The notes: generated by a model not told the origin, from the letters alone. A stretch of DNA of 59,882 nt from an uncultured Pelagibacteraceae bacterium (GCA_902563555.1 CACEXM010000006.1:1-59882); one strand, 5' to 3'. Positions 27,554 through 36,016 are shown, numbered from the stretch's first letter. Made by a program: numbers and translations.

Positions 27554-28123
27554 ATGAATAATTTTGTTGAACAAAATGTTTCTTTAGAAAAATGTCCTGC
27601 ATTAGTTTTAAATGCAGATTATAGACCGCTAAGCTATTATCCTTTATCCTTGTGGTCTTGGCAAGATACTGTCAAGTCAGTATTTTTAGATAGAGTTATT
27701 ATAGTAAGTAGTTATGACAGAATAATTAGGAGCCCATCTTTTAATATGCAGCTACCAAGCGTTATTGCATTAAAAAATTATATTGTGCCCCAAACAAAAC
27801 CAAGTTTTACAAGATTTAACGTTTTTTTAAGAGATAAATTTTCTTGTCAATATTGTGGTAGCGGTGAGGAGCTAACCTTTGATCACTTGTTGCCAAGATC
27901 TAAAGGGGGTGAAACTAATTGGGATAATGTTGTAACAGCTTGTTCTGAATGTAATGTTAAAAAGGGTGGTAAACTTTTAAAAACATCAGGAATGAAGTTA
28001 AGTCAGTACCCTTATCAACCTACAACAGAAGATTTACATCGTAACGGAAAAAATTTTCCTCCAAATTATTTACATAAAAGTTGGATGGATTATTTATATT
28101 GGGATGTTGAGCTTGAGGCTTAA
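27554..28123 (+). CDS. HNH endonuclease
   Basis: A 189-residue protein with an McrA-type HNH/zinc domain in its second half: FSCQYCGSGEELTFDHLLP, then RSKGGETNWDNVVTACSEC and NVKKGG. It has paired CxxC zinc ligands and the catalytic His in FDHLLP. The N-terminal half (ALVLNADYRPLSYYPLSLWSWQDTVKSV) is the conserved extension seen in a widespread stand-alone HNH group in Alphaproteobacteria and Cyanobacteria, probably for DNA repair or processing rather than restriction. I use the ATG at 27554; the codon before is an in-frame TTG. It converges with coq7, three bases apart. Confidence 0.9.
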   Translation: MNNFVEQNVSLEKCPALVLNADYRPLSYYPLSLWSWQDTVKSVFLDRVIIVSSYDRIIRSPSFNMQLPSVIALKNYIVPQTKPSFTRFNVFLRDKFSCQYCGSGEELTFDHLLPRSKGGETNWDNVVTACSECNVKKGGKLLKTSGMKLSQYPYQPTTEDLHRNGKNFPPNYLHKSWMDYLYWDVELEA

Positions 28124-28126
28124 TCT

Positions 28127-28657
28127 CTAAACTTTTTCTGAAATACGAATAGCTATTTTTGAACCCGTTTTAATTATTTTGTCCATAATTGAGTAAAAAC
28201 CTTTTTTTGATGCACCCTCCTCATAGGCTATATCTTTGTGATCTAGCTCATCTTGTCTAAATTTAGTTATTTTTTTTTTCAACTCTTTTTCCTCTGGACC
28301 TAACTGATTAATTTGATCTAAATAATGTTTGTCTATTACTTCTTCAACTGATGCAGTACACAACATCGCTGCTTTTTTCCCCAATAACGTTGATCCAAAT
28401 CCTAAACCTATACCCATTAAGTCCCATAAAGGTAAAAATTTTGTAGGTTTAATATTTCTTTTTTTTATTTCATTTTCAAAAAATTGACAATGTTCTATCT
28501 CATGCTCTTTCATATCTTCAATTGTCTTTTTTAGATTCTCATTCTTGACAATTGTATTTAGAGCCAACAGCTGTCCTTCATAAATTTTGACAGCCCCTCT
28601 TTCACCTGCATGATCAACTCTTATAAATTCTTCAACTTTATTACTTGTTTTTTTCAT
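28127..28657 (-). CDS. coq7: Demethoxyubiquinone hydroxylase (Coq7/UbiF function)
   Basis: Coq7 is a di-iron monooxygenase that hydroxylates demethoxyubiquinone in ubiquinone synthesis. The 176-residue protein has the ferritin-like repeats: FIRVDHAGERGAVKIYEGQL, EHEIEHCQFFENEI, CTASVEEVIDKHYLDQI and RQDELDHKDIAYEEGA, giving the Glu/His ligands (E..ExxH pairs). Length is normal for bacterial Coq7. Its start overlaps dsbB by 17 bases. Together with ubiE and ubiB, this window supplies three ubiquinone-pathway genes. Confidence 0.95.
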   Translation of the reverse strand: MKKTSNKVEEFIRVDHAGERGAVKIYEGQLLALNTIVKNENLKKTIEDMKEHEIEHCQFFENEIKKRNIKPTKFLPLWDLMGIGLGFGSTLLGKKAAMLCTASVEEVIDKHYLDQINQLGPEEKELKKKITKFRQDELDHKDIAYEEGASKKGFYSIMDKIIKTGSKIAIRISEKV

Positions 28658-29126
28658 ATTTAATAAAAATTTTTATAAAAGTTATAATAAATAATAAACT
28701 TATTACAATATTAATACTTGTTAGTGATAATCCTAAAATCCTAAATGTCACATCTTTACAGCTTATAGTTTTTTTACTCAACTCTCTAAGTAAATCTTCT
28801 TTAGTTATATTTTCTGTAAAATTTCTCGCACTACATACAGTTGATTCCTGAAAAAAATCTTGCTCAATTCCATAATGGTAAACAGAAATTGTAAACGAAA
28901 AGACAAAGGTAAGAATTAGCAACAAAGTTAAAAATTTTTGATTTTTCTTCATGATAAAAATCATTGCGATTAAGATTATACTTATCCCATAAGGAATTCT
29001 CTCAATAATGCATAAATTACATGGTTGATGACCTAAAATATGTTCTACGAAATATGCAAAAATTAATGCAGTAAAGCTAATAATTAAAATAATTTTTAGA
29101 TAGAATTCATTTTTTAAATCAAACAT
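28641..29126 (-). CDS. dsbB: Disulfide bond formation protein DsbB
   Basis: DsbB is an inner-membrane protein that re-oxidises DsbA and passes electrons to ubiquinone. The 161-residue sequence has four hydrophobic segments. The first periplasmic loop carries CNLC (GHQPCNLCIIERIPY), the quinone-side redox pair. The second has Cys at STVCSARN and SCKD, the pair that engages DsbA. It overlaps the DedA-like gene upstream and coq7 downstream, so a redox/quinone operon is likely. No DsbA gene is in the window. Confidence 0.92.
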   Translation of the reverse strand: MFDLKNEFYLKIILIISFTALIFAYFVEHILGHQPCNLCIIERIPYGISIILIAMIFIMKKNQKFLTLLLILTFVFSFTISVYHYGIEQDFFQESTVCSARNFTENITKEDLLRELSKKTISCKDVTFRILGLSLTSINIVISLLFIITFIKIFIKYEKNK

Positions 29127-29724
29127 AAAATTTTATAATTAGGTAAATCAATAAGCCAATTATAACAATTATTAATCCAGTTATTGTAAACCATTTTGAC
29201 CCGTGCTTTTCCATAAATTCAGTAAATAAATTCCCAAATTTATAAGAGAGGTATGAAACTATAAAAAATCTCAACCCTCTTGAAACCAAACTAATAACTA
29301 TAAATATAAAAAAATTAAAACTTATCAGGCCACTTGCAATGGTAAAAACTTTATAGGGAAGAGGTGTAAATCCTGCTAAAAAAAGTATACCCAGCCAGGC
29401 ATAAAAACCATCACTATTAACTAAATTTTCTTTGATACTCGATAATTTATTTTCATATCCATAAAAACTCATAATTTGTGATCCAAAATCAAAAAAGAAA
29501 GCTCCAATTAAATAACCTAACATACCACCCAAAACAGAAAAAATCGTAGTTATAAGAAAGATTTTGACAAAATCATTCTTTTTTGAGATCACCATTGGTA
29601 TAATCATAACGTCTGGAGGAATAGGAAAAAAAGAGCTTTCAACAAAAGATACAATTGCCAAGTAGTACTTTGAACTTTTGTGTGCTGCTAAATCTAAACA
29701 CTTTTTATAAAGATTATTAAACAT
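29119..29724 (-). CDS. DedA/YqaA-family membrane protein
   Basis: A 201-residue integral membrane protein with the SNARE-associated (VTT/DedA) domain: IVSFVESSFFPIPPDVMIIPMV at the start, an LGGMLGYLIGAFFFDFG re-entrant region, GFTPLPYKVFTIASGLISF and SRGLRFFIVSYLSYKFG. DedA-family members act in lipid-carrier recycling and membrane homeostasis; the YqaA branch has no firm substrate. It is the first gene of the minus-strand run with dsbB and coq7, and its end overlaps dsbB by eight bases. Confidence 0.9.
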   Translation of the reverse strand: MFNNLYKKCLDLAAHKSSKYYLAIVSFVESSFFPIPPDVMIIPMVISKKNDFVKIFLITTIFSVLGGMLGYLIGAFFFDFGSQIMSFYGYENKLSSIKENLVNSDGFYAWLGILFLAGFTPLPYKVFTIASGLISFNFFIFIVISLVSRGLRFFIVSYLSYKFGNLFTEFMEKHGSKWFTITGLIIVIIGLLIYLIIKFYV

Positions 29725-29783
29725 TTTTTGGTTTTAATATAATTTTAGTTCTTATACTATTTAATAAATTATTAAACAATTAC

Positions 29784-29868
29784 GGGCGAATGGCGGAACT
29801 GGTAGACGCGCACGACTCAAAATCGTGTTTCGTAAGAAGTGAGAGTTCGATTCTCTCTTCGCCCACCA
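29784..29868 (+). tRNA. tRNA-Leu (CAA)
   Basis: The acceptor stem GGGCGAA (29784-29790) pairs with TTCGCCC (29858-29864), followed by A and an encoded CCA. The anticodon arm CACGA-CTCAAAA-TCGTG (29811-29827) gives anticodon CAA, which reads UUG. The variable region (TTTCGTAAGAAGT) is the long arm of a class II tRNA, and GAGAG-TTCGATT-CTCTC forms the T arm. An encoded CCA and full pairing indicate a working gene. Confidence 0.95.
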
Positions 29869-29874
29869 TTTTTT

Positions 29875-31620
29875 ATGGAATTAAAAAATATCAATAGTCT
29901 TGTAGAACTTTTTTTTAGAAAATCTGAAAAAAATATACCAAAAAAATTTAGTATGAATGAGTCTACGTTTTTGACAAATTTAAAACCAGAAGAAAATGAG
30001 TTACCAGAATTAAGACAACCTAATAATTATTCATGGAGAGTAGTTGATGGACAAATTAGGATATTATCTACTTATTTAAAAAAGATAATATCTAGGGGAG
30101 ATAGGTGTTTGTTACTTTCAGAAAATCGACCAGAGTGGCTAATCTCTGATTTATCAATTATGAATGCTGGCGGAGTGACCGTACCTTTATTTACAACTTA
30201 TTCTGATAAGGATTACGAATATATAATTAAAGACTGTATGCCAAAAGTTTGTATTGTCTCTAACCAAGAACAATTTGATAAAATTAAAAAATATTTAACA
30301 AAAGACATTAAAGTTATTTCTATGGATGGCTTTGATGAAAAATTGGTTTTTTTTCAAAAAATTTTTACTAATTGGCATACCATAATGATTGATCAGAACT
30401 TTAAAATTCAACATTCTATAAACACCAATCTAAAAAGAAATGATCTTGCATGTATTATTTATACCTCTGGAACAACTGGAAACCCAAAAGGAGTAATGTT
30501 GAGTCATGGAGGAATCTTATCCAATTGTGAGGGAGCATTAGATATTTTAGTACCTTTATTTAAAAATGAAAAACCAGTCTTTCTAACATGGTTACCATTA
30601 TCTCACTCATATGAACATGCAGTTCAATTTATTCAAATTTCACTTGAAGCCAAAGTTTATTACGCTGAAAGTTTGGAAAAATTATTATCCAATATGTCGG
30701 TTGCAAAACCAACAATAATGACAGCAGTCCCTAGATTTTATCAAAATTTATATAGTAAAATTTATATGAATTTCTCAAAACAAAAGGGTCTTAAGAAAAA
30801 GTTGATTTCATCTACCATCTCACTTGGGATTAAAAAACTAAATAAAGGTAAATTAAGTTTGAAAGAAAATTTCATTAATATTTTCTGTGAAAAATTGGTT
30901 AGAAGAAAAATTAAAAATCAATTTGGTGGTAAACTAAAGGCCTTTGTTTCTGGAGGGGGTGCTTTAGATCAAAAAATTGGTGAATTTTTGAATTCTATAG
31001 GATTACCAACTTTACAAGGATATGGATTAACTGAAGCCTCTCCCGTTGTTAGTTGTAATATTCCCGGAAAAATAAAGATTGAAACAGTAGGCCCTCCTTT
31101 CAAAACTAATCAAGTAAAAATTGCTGAAGATGGCGAGATCCTAGTTAAAGGTGAAAATATTATGTTAGGTTACTGGAATAAAAAGAAAGAGACAGATGAA
31201 GTAATTAAAGATGGCTGGTTACATACTGGGGATATAGGTGAAATTACAAAAAATGGAAATTTAAAAATAACAGATAGAAAAAAAGAAATAATTGTAAATC
31301 TTGGTGGAGATAACATATCACCTTCTAAAATTGAAAATTTATTATGTTTAAATGAAAAAATTAAACAAAGCTTTGTATATGGAGACAAAAAAACATATCT
31401 GGTTGCATTGATCGTGAGTGAAAGTAATGAAAACAAAAAAGAAATTGAAACTTATTTGGACGATTTAAATAAAACTTTGTCATTAGTAGAAAAAGTAAAA
31501 AAATTTAAATTAATAAAAGAGGAATTTACAATTGAAAATGGAATGTTGACACCAACTTTGAAATTAAAAAGAAAAAAAATTTTAGAAAAATATAAAGGCG
31601 ATTTAGAAAAACTTTATTAA
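29875..31620 (+). CDS. Long-chain acyl-CoA synthetase (AMP-forming)
   Basis: An ANL-superfamily enzyme of 582 residues, COG1022 type, that activates fatty acids with ATP and CoA. It shows the P-loop-like CIIYTSGTTGNPKGVMLSHGG, the WLPLSHSYEH motif, LQGYGLTEASPVVSCN, and the hinge block GWLHTGDIGEITKNGNLKITDRKKEIIV. The frame is open upstream into the tRNA; the ATG at 29875 is the sensible start but leaves only six bases after the tRNA CCA end. The mRNA may therefore be nearly leaderless after tRNA processing. Substrate chain length cannot be read from the sequence. Confidence 0.9.
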   Translation: MELKNINSLVELFFRKSEKNIPKKFSMNESTFLTNLKPEENELPELRQPNNYSWRVVDGQIRILSTYLKKIISRGDRCLLLSENRPEWLISDLSIMNAGGVTVPLFTTYSDKDYEYIIKDCMPKVCIVSNQEQFDKIKKYLTKDIKVISMDGFDEKLVFFQKIFTNWHTIMIDQNFKIQHSINTNLKRNDLACIIYTSGTTGNPKGVMLSHGGILSNCEGALDILVPLFKNEKPVFLTWLPLSHSYEHAVQFIQISLEAKVYYAESLEKLLSNMSVAKPTIMTAVPRFYQNLYSKIYMNFSKQKGLKKKLISSTISLGIKKLNKGKLSLKENFINIFCEKLVRRKIKNQFGGKLKAFVSGGGALDQKIGEFLNSIGLPTLQGYGLTEASPVVSCNIPGKIKIETVGPPFKTNQVKIAEDGEILVKGENIMLGYWNKKKETDEVIKDGWLHTGDIGEITKNGNLKITDRKKEIIVNLGGDNISPSKIENLLCLNEKIKQSFVYGDKKTYLVALIVSESNENKKEIETYLDDLNKTLSLVEKVKKFKLIKEEFTIENGMLTPTLKLKRKKILEKYKGDLEKLY

Positions 31621-31819
31621 TTATAGTAAAATACTTGATTATTAAGCGCATAAACATTAACTTTTTTATGCATTGAAATTATAAAAATATTTTTGAATTT
31701 AAAAAAATTTTTATAAAAATTTTAACTTCAATTAAAGAATTGACATAACGTGTATAAAAAAATAAAAATAAGTAATTACGAATCAATTTTGATTCGTTTA
31801 ACTAAAAAGGGAGCTAAAG
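31621..31819 (+). promoter_or_regulatory. Leader region of the basic micropeptide gene, with a 20-base palindrome
   Basis: A ~200-base A+T-rich gap. A consensus -35 TTGACA sits at 31740-31745, with only a weak -10 (TAAAAA) at 17-base spacing. A perfect palindrome, ACGAATCAA-TT-TTGATTCGT (31778-31797), lies in the expected 5' UTR or at the operator position. It is followed by a strong Shine-Dalgarno AAAGGGAG (31805-31812) eight bases before the micropeptide ATG. The palindrome could be a transcription-factor site or an RNA hairpin. Confidence 0.5.
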
Positions 31820-31897
31820 ATGGCTAAAAGAAGAAAAAAAGCAAAGAAGGCTAAGAAAAAAGCTAAGAAAAAAGCTAAAAAAAGAAGAAGAAGATAA
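31820..31897 (+). CDS. 25-residue Lys/Arg/Ala micropeptide, histone-tail-like
   Basis: An ATG preceded by a good ribosome-binding site (GGGAG) opens a 25-codon frame rich in Lys, Arg and Ala: MAKRRKKAKKAKKKAK and then more KKA and a terminal R4. It has no acidic or bulky hydrophobic residue. The KKA repeats resemble histone H1 or AlgP tails, which bind DNA or RNA without a fixed fold. A dedicated leader and a strong terminator frame it, which argues for a real, possibly highly expressed gene. Binding to nucleic acid is an inference from charge alone. It could also be a ribosome-associated peptide. Confidence 0.7.
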   Translation: MAKRRKKAKKAKKKAKKKAKKRRRR

Positions 31898-31919
31898 TAA
31901 CTTAGTATTCTTTATTAAA

Positions 31920-31960
31920 AACGCTTCTCATAACGTTATGTGTGAGAGGCGTTTTTTTTT
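31920..31960. terminator. Strong rho-independent terminator, probably bidirectional
   Basis: The stem AACGCTTCTCA (31920-31930) pairs with TGAGAGGCGTT (31943-31953) through 11 base pairs including one G-T, with an inner self-complementary CATAACGTTATG, then nine T residues (31952-31960). It lies 22 bases after the micropeptide stop. Read on the minus strand it is followed by GCGTTTTT, so it can also stop transcripts arriving from carD. Confidence 0.88.
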
Positions 31961-32102
31961 AGTCTTCAACAGGTTCGTCATTATCGCTTTCTGAAATTGG
32001 TTCTTCATCTTGTATTTCAGGTGCTGAGCTTTTAATTGCTGTAGCCTCTGGTTTATTTTGGCCATCTAAGTTTCTTTTTAGCGCTTTATCCAATTTTTTT
32101 TT
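31959..32102 (-). other. Displaced C-terminal tail of CarD after an A9 homopolymer
   Basis: Downstream of the run of nine A residues (minus strand; T-run 32094-32102), another frame continues for 44 codons: it begins [19 protein letters not shown] and ends in an acidic tail, SESDNDEPVED, then TAA. The first part resembles the C-terminal helix of alphaproteobacterial CarD proteins. Removing one A would join it to the upstream frame and give a 287-residue protein. It is either the result of a sequencing error, a real frameshift, or product of slippage at A9. Confidence 0.6.
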
Positions 32103-32823
32103 GGGTATCTTCCAAAGATATATCTAATATTATTTTAAATTCAGATAAAATTCTCTCATAGGCTTTTTCAAAAAGTTGTCTTTCACTATAGGACTGATCA
32201 ACCATTAAATCGTCTCCTTTATTTAAATCTCTTACTACCTCTGCCAATTCATAAATTTTACCTGAAGAAATTTTAGCCTCATACTCTTGTGCTCTTCTAC
32301 TCCACATTGACCTTTTGATTTTTGGTTTACCTTTTAAAATTGAAATACATTTATTGACTTGGTTAATAGTCGATAAAGGCCTAAGATGAGATTGTTTATT
32401 TACAGGCACCATACCGTTAGCTTTGTCTTTTTCAAATTTTATGACATATGTTTCAACGTCAATTCCACCAATATTAATTTTTTTAAATTCAGATATTTGC
32501 CCTACACCATGTTTAGGATAAACTACAAAATCTTTAATTTTAAATTCTCTTTTTTCTGTTGCTTGTTTACTTACCTTTTTAATTTCAGGTTTGATTTCAG
32601 TTCCTTTAGAAATCCTTAAATTTTCTGATTTTATCTCTATTTCTTTTTGATTTTTTTTTAATTTTTTTTTAATTGGTGTTTTTTTTATTATTGTTTTTGC
32701 TATTTTTTTGATAGGTCTTTTTATTTTTTTTGCAACTTTTGGTGTGGTAATTTTTTTTAATTTTTTCTTTGTTTTCTTTTTAAATGTTTTCTTTAAAATA
32801 TTTTTCAAACTTATTTTGCTCAT
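32086..32823 (-). CDS. carD: CarD/CdnL-family transcription regulator (C-terminus in another frame)
   Basis: CarD/CdnL proteins bind the RNA polymerase beta subunit and stabilise open promoter complexes. After a very Lys-rich N-terminal extension (~95 residues, rich in KK and TPKVAKK-like strings), the polymerase-binding Tudor-like domain starts at [17 protein letters not shown], followed by the helical domain ([33 protein letters not shown]). I start at the ATG before SKISLKN; the open frame extends 14 codons further. This start lies 44 bases inside fdxA. The frame ends at ...DTQKKIG after a nine-A run, whereas another frame continues with a plausible C-terminus (31959-32102). Confidence 0.85.
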   Translation of the reverse strand: MSKISLKNILKKTFKKKTKKKLKKITTPKVAKKIKRPIKKIAKTIIKKTPIKKKLKKNQKEIEIKSENLRISKGTEIKPEIKKVSKQATEKREFKIKDFVVYPKHGVGQISEFKKINIGGIDVETYVIKFEKDKANGMVPVNKQSHLRPLSTINQVNKCISILKGKPKIKRSMWSRRAQEYEAKISSGKIYELAEVVRDLNKGDDLMVDQSYSERQLFEKAYERILSEFKIILDISLEDTQKKIG

Positions 32824-33106
32824 CTTTATATTTTTCGTGATCCAAAGGAGGATCTTTTTTTTCACTTATATTTGGCCAGATTTCAGAATATTTTTTATTT
32901 ATTTCCAACCATTTTTCACTACCCGATTCTGTGTCAGATTTTATTGCATCAACAGGACATTCAGGCTCGCAAACGCCACAATCTATACACTCATCAGGCT
33001 TAATTACAAGCATATTTTTTCCCTCGTAAAAACAATCTACCGGACAAACGTCAACACAATCAGTCAACTTACATTTTATACATTTATCATTAACAATATA
33101 AGTCAT
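32780..33106 (-). CDS. fdxA: Seven-iron ferredoxin FdxA
   Basis: A small soluble electron carrier of 108 residues with the [3Fe-4S][4Fe-4S] ligand pattern: [18 protein letters not shown], then [16 protein letters not shown]. The C-terminal extension ([20 protein letters not shown]) is the conserved tail of the alphaproteobacterial FdxA group. Partner enzymes are not identified. It follows the TerB-like gene by three bases and its 3' end overlaps the carD start, so the four minus-strand genes helicase-TerB-fdxA-carD appear co-transcribed. Confidence 0.94.
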   Translation of the reverse strand: MTYIVNDKCIKCKLTDCVDVCPVDCFYEGKNMLVIKPDECIDCGVCEPECPVDAIKSDTESGSEKWLEINKKYSEIWPNISEKKDPPLDHEKYKDEQNKFEKYFKENI

Positions 33107-33109
33107 GTA

Positions 33110-33526
33110 TTATTGTGAACTCTCCCGTTTAATCTTTTCTTTAATATCTCCCATTACTTTACTGTCAATGTATAATAATCCAGCAAGTCTTCTCATTAAA
33201 TTTGTTTCATAAATGTCTGCTTCGTTATTTGAATATATAATATGCCACAGAGCTTCAATAATCTTAATTTTATTATGCTCATTCATATTTTTGACTTCTT
33301 TAGTAAAACTTAGAATTTGATTAGCATTTTGTTCAATGTTTTTTGCATCAATAAATAATCTTTCCAAATTATCTTTTCTTACCCCAATTTTAAGCATTGT
33401 CTCTTTTATTATTTTTTCTTCTTTATCTGAGAAATCCTCATCTATTTTTGCAGCATGTATTAGAAGAGCGCATATCTTCTTTAAATCATTACCAATTGTT
33501 TCATTCTCTTTTTTTTTAAAAAGCAT
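33110..33526 (-). CDS. TerB-like protein
   Basis: A 138-residue all-helical protein of the TerB/COG4103 type. It has CALLIHAAKIDEDFSDKEEKII, with the acidic metal-binding loop DEDFSDKE, and a repeated motif ALWHIIYSNNEADIYETNLMRRLAGLL. TerB-like domains sit at the inner face of the membrane in tellurite and stress systems, but single-gene versions such as this have no defined role. It lies between the helicase and fdxA, where I would expect an S4-type RNA-binding protein in many other Alphaproteobacteria. Confidence 0.85.
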   Translation of the reverse strand: MLFKKKENETIGNDLKKICALLIHAAKIDEDFSDKEEKIIKETMLKIGVRKDNLERLFIDAKNIEQNANQILSFTKEVKNMNEHNKIKIIEALWHIIYSNNEADIYETNLMRRLAGLLYIDSKVMGDIKEKIKRESSQ

Positions 33527-33529
33527 ATA

Positions 33530-36016
33530 TTAATTTAAATTAAGATCTTTAAGTACAACAAATGGGCTTTCATTATTAGTTTTTTTTGTAAATATTTTTT
33601 TCACTTTTTTTATCGGGTTGTATTTAAAGTAGACTTCATCATTTCTAGCCGTTAATTTGTAATTCATCAGTTTAAGAAGTTTTTTGAAATTCTCTTTGCT
33701 ACACCCCAAGAGATTAATCATATCCGGGACCATTTTGATTTCATCTTTTTTTTCTGCTTCATTTCTAGAATTCATAATTTTTATAAAAAGTCTTTCAAGG
33801 ATATCAATCCGAACAAAAAAAGTGCTAAACTTCTCAAATCCACATAATAACATAAAGTTTTTATTTTGAAAATTTTTATCATCTAAAAAATTCAAACCAA
33901 ATACTGGTGGTTTTAAATCATAATATTTTTGATGATAGTTTTTCCACAACAGAGTTCTAAGAGAAACTGCCTCAGGTTTAATTAGTTTATATAAAAAAAC
34001 ATGATATCTTCCGAATTTTACTCCTAAGTTACGTAAAATTTTTCTTTCATTTTGACCTAAATTTTTTAAATATTCAGTAATTTGTTCTCTTTTAATAACA
34101 CCATTATTTTCATAAAGTTGGTATGCCAAAGCTTTTATGGAAGAATTTTTCTCGTTAATATTTTTTAGATCAACTAAACTTTTTAAAACTTTGTTAATCT
34201 TATTTTTTAACCATTTATTCATGAAATCTAATAATTTTTGTTTTTGATTTTGCTCTAAAATATCATCAACTATTAATTCTAAATTGGGATTAAGATAATC
34301 CTTACCTGAAGATAATCTTCCTATAGCGGAGTTGCTCCAATAAATTTTAAAATCGTCTTTAAGTTCAATTAGACCAGTATCAATAATAATTTTAATTCTT
34401 TTTTCGAGCTCAGGTCCTACAGTTTGTCTCGCTGCTTTCTTGAGAGATTTAATATCTGTTTCTAAGGCTCCTTTTTTTAAATCTAATTGTAGTTTAAGCC
34501 CGTTTATTTTACCAATAAACTGATTGTCGATCATTACTTCGTTATTTTCCAAAATTTTTGTATTAAATTCCATATCCTGCTTTAAACCTCTTGCAAGAAC
34601 ACTTGCACGTTTATCAATAAAAGTTTTTGTAAGTTCTTCATGTAATCTTTCTGAAAGTCTGTCCTCTAATAATTTTGTTTTTTCAATCCAGTAGCTTTGA
34701 TTTTCTACCCAATTATTTTTATTTGAAACATATGACCAAGTTCTTACATTTGCAATTCTATTTGATAAAGAATCTACATTTCCCTCTAATTTATCAAGTT
34801 TCATCAATTGTATTCGCATATAATCATCAGTAATTTTGCCTTTTTTGCTATTTAAATATTTGAAAACATTTCCAATTACCTCATAGTGATTACCGTAAGT
34901 TTTTTTTACAAAATCAGGAATTTGACAACACTCCCATAAAAGTTTCAATTTTTCTTGATTAAATTCTCTATTTTCAAAGTTTTTGTCTCTCAAAAAAAAC
35001 TTTAAGGCTTTTTCATCTTCACATTCATAAATTTTTCTTAACCAATCGTTCTGAGGCTTTTCATCCAGTGATTTTATTAATAAAGATGGACTATTAAAAT
35101 TTAAGCTTGAATTTCTCCAAAATAAAAAATTTATTTCCTCAAATTTGTGATTTTCAAGTAATTCCACTTCCTCAGGAGTAATTTCTCTACATTGTCCAGT
35201 AATACCAAAGCTACCGTCATTCATATACCTACCTGCTCTACCAGCAATTTGACCCATTTCAGATAAATTTAATCGCCTCAATTTTCTTCCATCAAATTTT
35301 TTTAGATTTGAAAAGTAAACATGATTTAAATCCATATTAATTCCCATACCTATAGCATCTGTTGCAACCAAAAAATCAACATCACCAGATTGATATAATT
35401 CTACCTGAGCATTTCTAGTTTTGGGACTTAAAGATCCCATGACAATTGATGCACCTCCTTTCTGTCTTCTGATGAGTTCAGCTATCGCATAAACCTCTTC
35501 TGCAGAAAATGCGATTATGGCGGTTTTTCGATCGATTCTAGAAATTTTCTTATGTCCAGAGTACGAAAGTTTTGACAAACGATTTCTATTAATAAATTCT
35601 ATATCATCATCTAACTTGTTGATAATATTTTTAATTGTATTTGAACCCATAAACATTGTTAATTTTTCACCTCTAATATTTAAAAGTCTATCCGTAAAAA
35701 TATGACCTCGCTCATGATCTGAGCACATTTGTATTTCATCTACAGCAACAAAATCTAATTGTTTATCGATTGGCATAGACTCGACTGTACACAAAAAATA
35801 TTTTGCATTTGATGGAATTATTTTCTCTTCACCAGTAATTAATGCTACTTTTTCTGAGTTAATCTTTTTAAGCACCTTGTCATAAACCTCACGTGCCAAT
35901 AATCTTAGTGGAAAACCAATCATTCCACTTTCAAAAGACAACATTGTTTCAATTGCTAGATGCGTTTTTCCAGTATTAGTTGGACCAAGAATTGCAGATA
36001 TTTTATTTTTACTCAT
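33530..36016 (-). CDS. SUV3-like ATP-dependent RNA helicase
   Basis: An 828-residue Ski2/SUV3-group helicase. Domain 1 has the Walker A GPTNTGKTHLAIETML and DEIQ box (VAVDEIQMCSDHERGHIF). Domain 2 has GSLSPKTRNAQVELYQSG, VATDAIGMGINMDL and the arginine-finger motif QIAGRAGRY. A long C-terminal part follows, with the short SUV3 C-terminal region around residues 285-340 (NFLFWRNSSLNFNSPSLL). In mitochondria SUV3 works with PNPase to unwind and degrade RNA; bacterial SUV3-like proteins may do the same, and pnp is in this window. It is the first gene of the helicase-TerB-fdxA-carD operon. Confidence 0.92.
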   Translation of the reverse strand: MSKNKISAILGPTNTGKTHLAIETMLSFESGMIGFPLRLLAREVYDKVLKKINSEKVALITGEEKIIPSNAKYFLCTVESMPIDKQLDFVAVDEIQMCSDHERGHIFTDRLLNIRGEKLTMFMGSNTIKNIINKLDDDIEFINRNRLSKLSYSGHKKISRIDRKTAIIAFSAEEVYAIAELIRRQKGGASIVMGSLSPKTRNAQVELYQSGDVDFLVATDAIGMGINMDLNHVYFSNLKKFDGRKLRRLNLSEMGQIAGRAGRYMNDGSFGITGQCREITPEEVELLENHKFEEINFLFWRNSSLNFNSPSLLIKSLDEKPQNDWLRKIYECEDEKALKFFLRDKNFENREFNQEKLKLLWECCQIPDFVKKTYGNHYEVIGNVFKYLNSKKGKITDDYMRIQLMKLDKLEGNVDSLSNRIANVRTWSYVSNKNNWVENQSYWIEKTKLLEDRLSERLHEELTKTFIDKRASVLARGLKQDMEFNTKILENNEVMIDNQFIGKINGLKLQLDLKKGALETDIKSLKKAARQTVGPELEKRIKIIIDTGLIELKDDFKIYWSNSAIGRLSSGKDYLNPNLELIVDDILEQNQKQKLLDFMNKWLKNKINKVLKSLVDLKNINEKNSSIKALAYQLYENNGVIKREQITEYLKNLGQNERKILRNLGVKFGRYHVFLYKLIKPEAVSLRTLLWKNYHQKYYDLKPPVFGLNFLDDKNFQNKNFMLLCGFEKFSTFFVRIDILERLFIKIMNSRNEAEKKDEIKMVPDMINLLGCSKENFKKLLKLMNYKLTARNDEVYFKYNPIKKVKKIFTKKTNNESPFVVLKDLNLN

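Noticed and set aside
32708-33118. Long hydrophobic plus-strand frame opposite fdxA and carD
   Set aside because: It is the reverse complement of Lys-rich and Cys-rich coding sequence; Phe-rich composition is what poly-Lys codons give on the other strand. Ferredoxin motifs on the minus strand are decisive.
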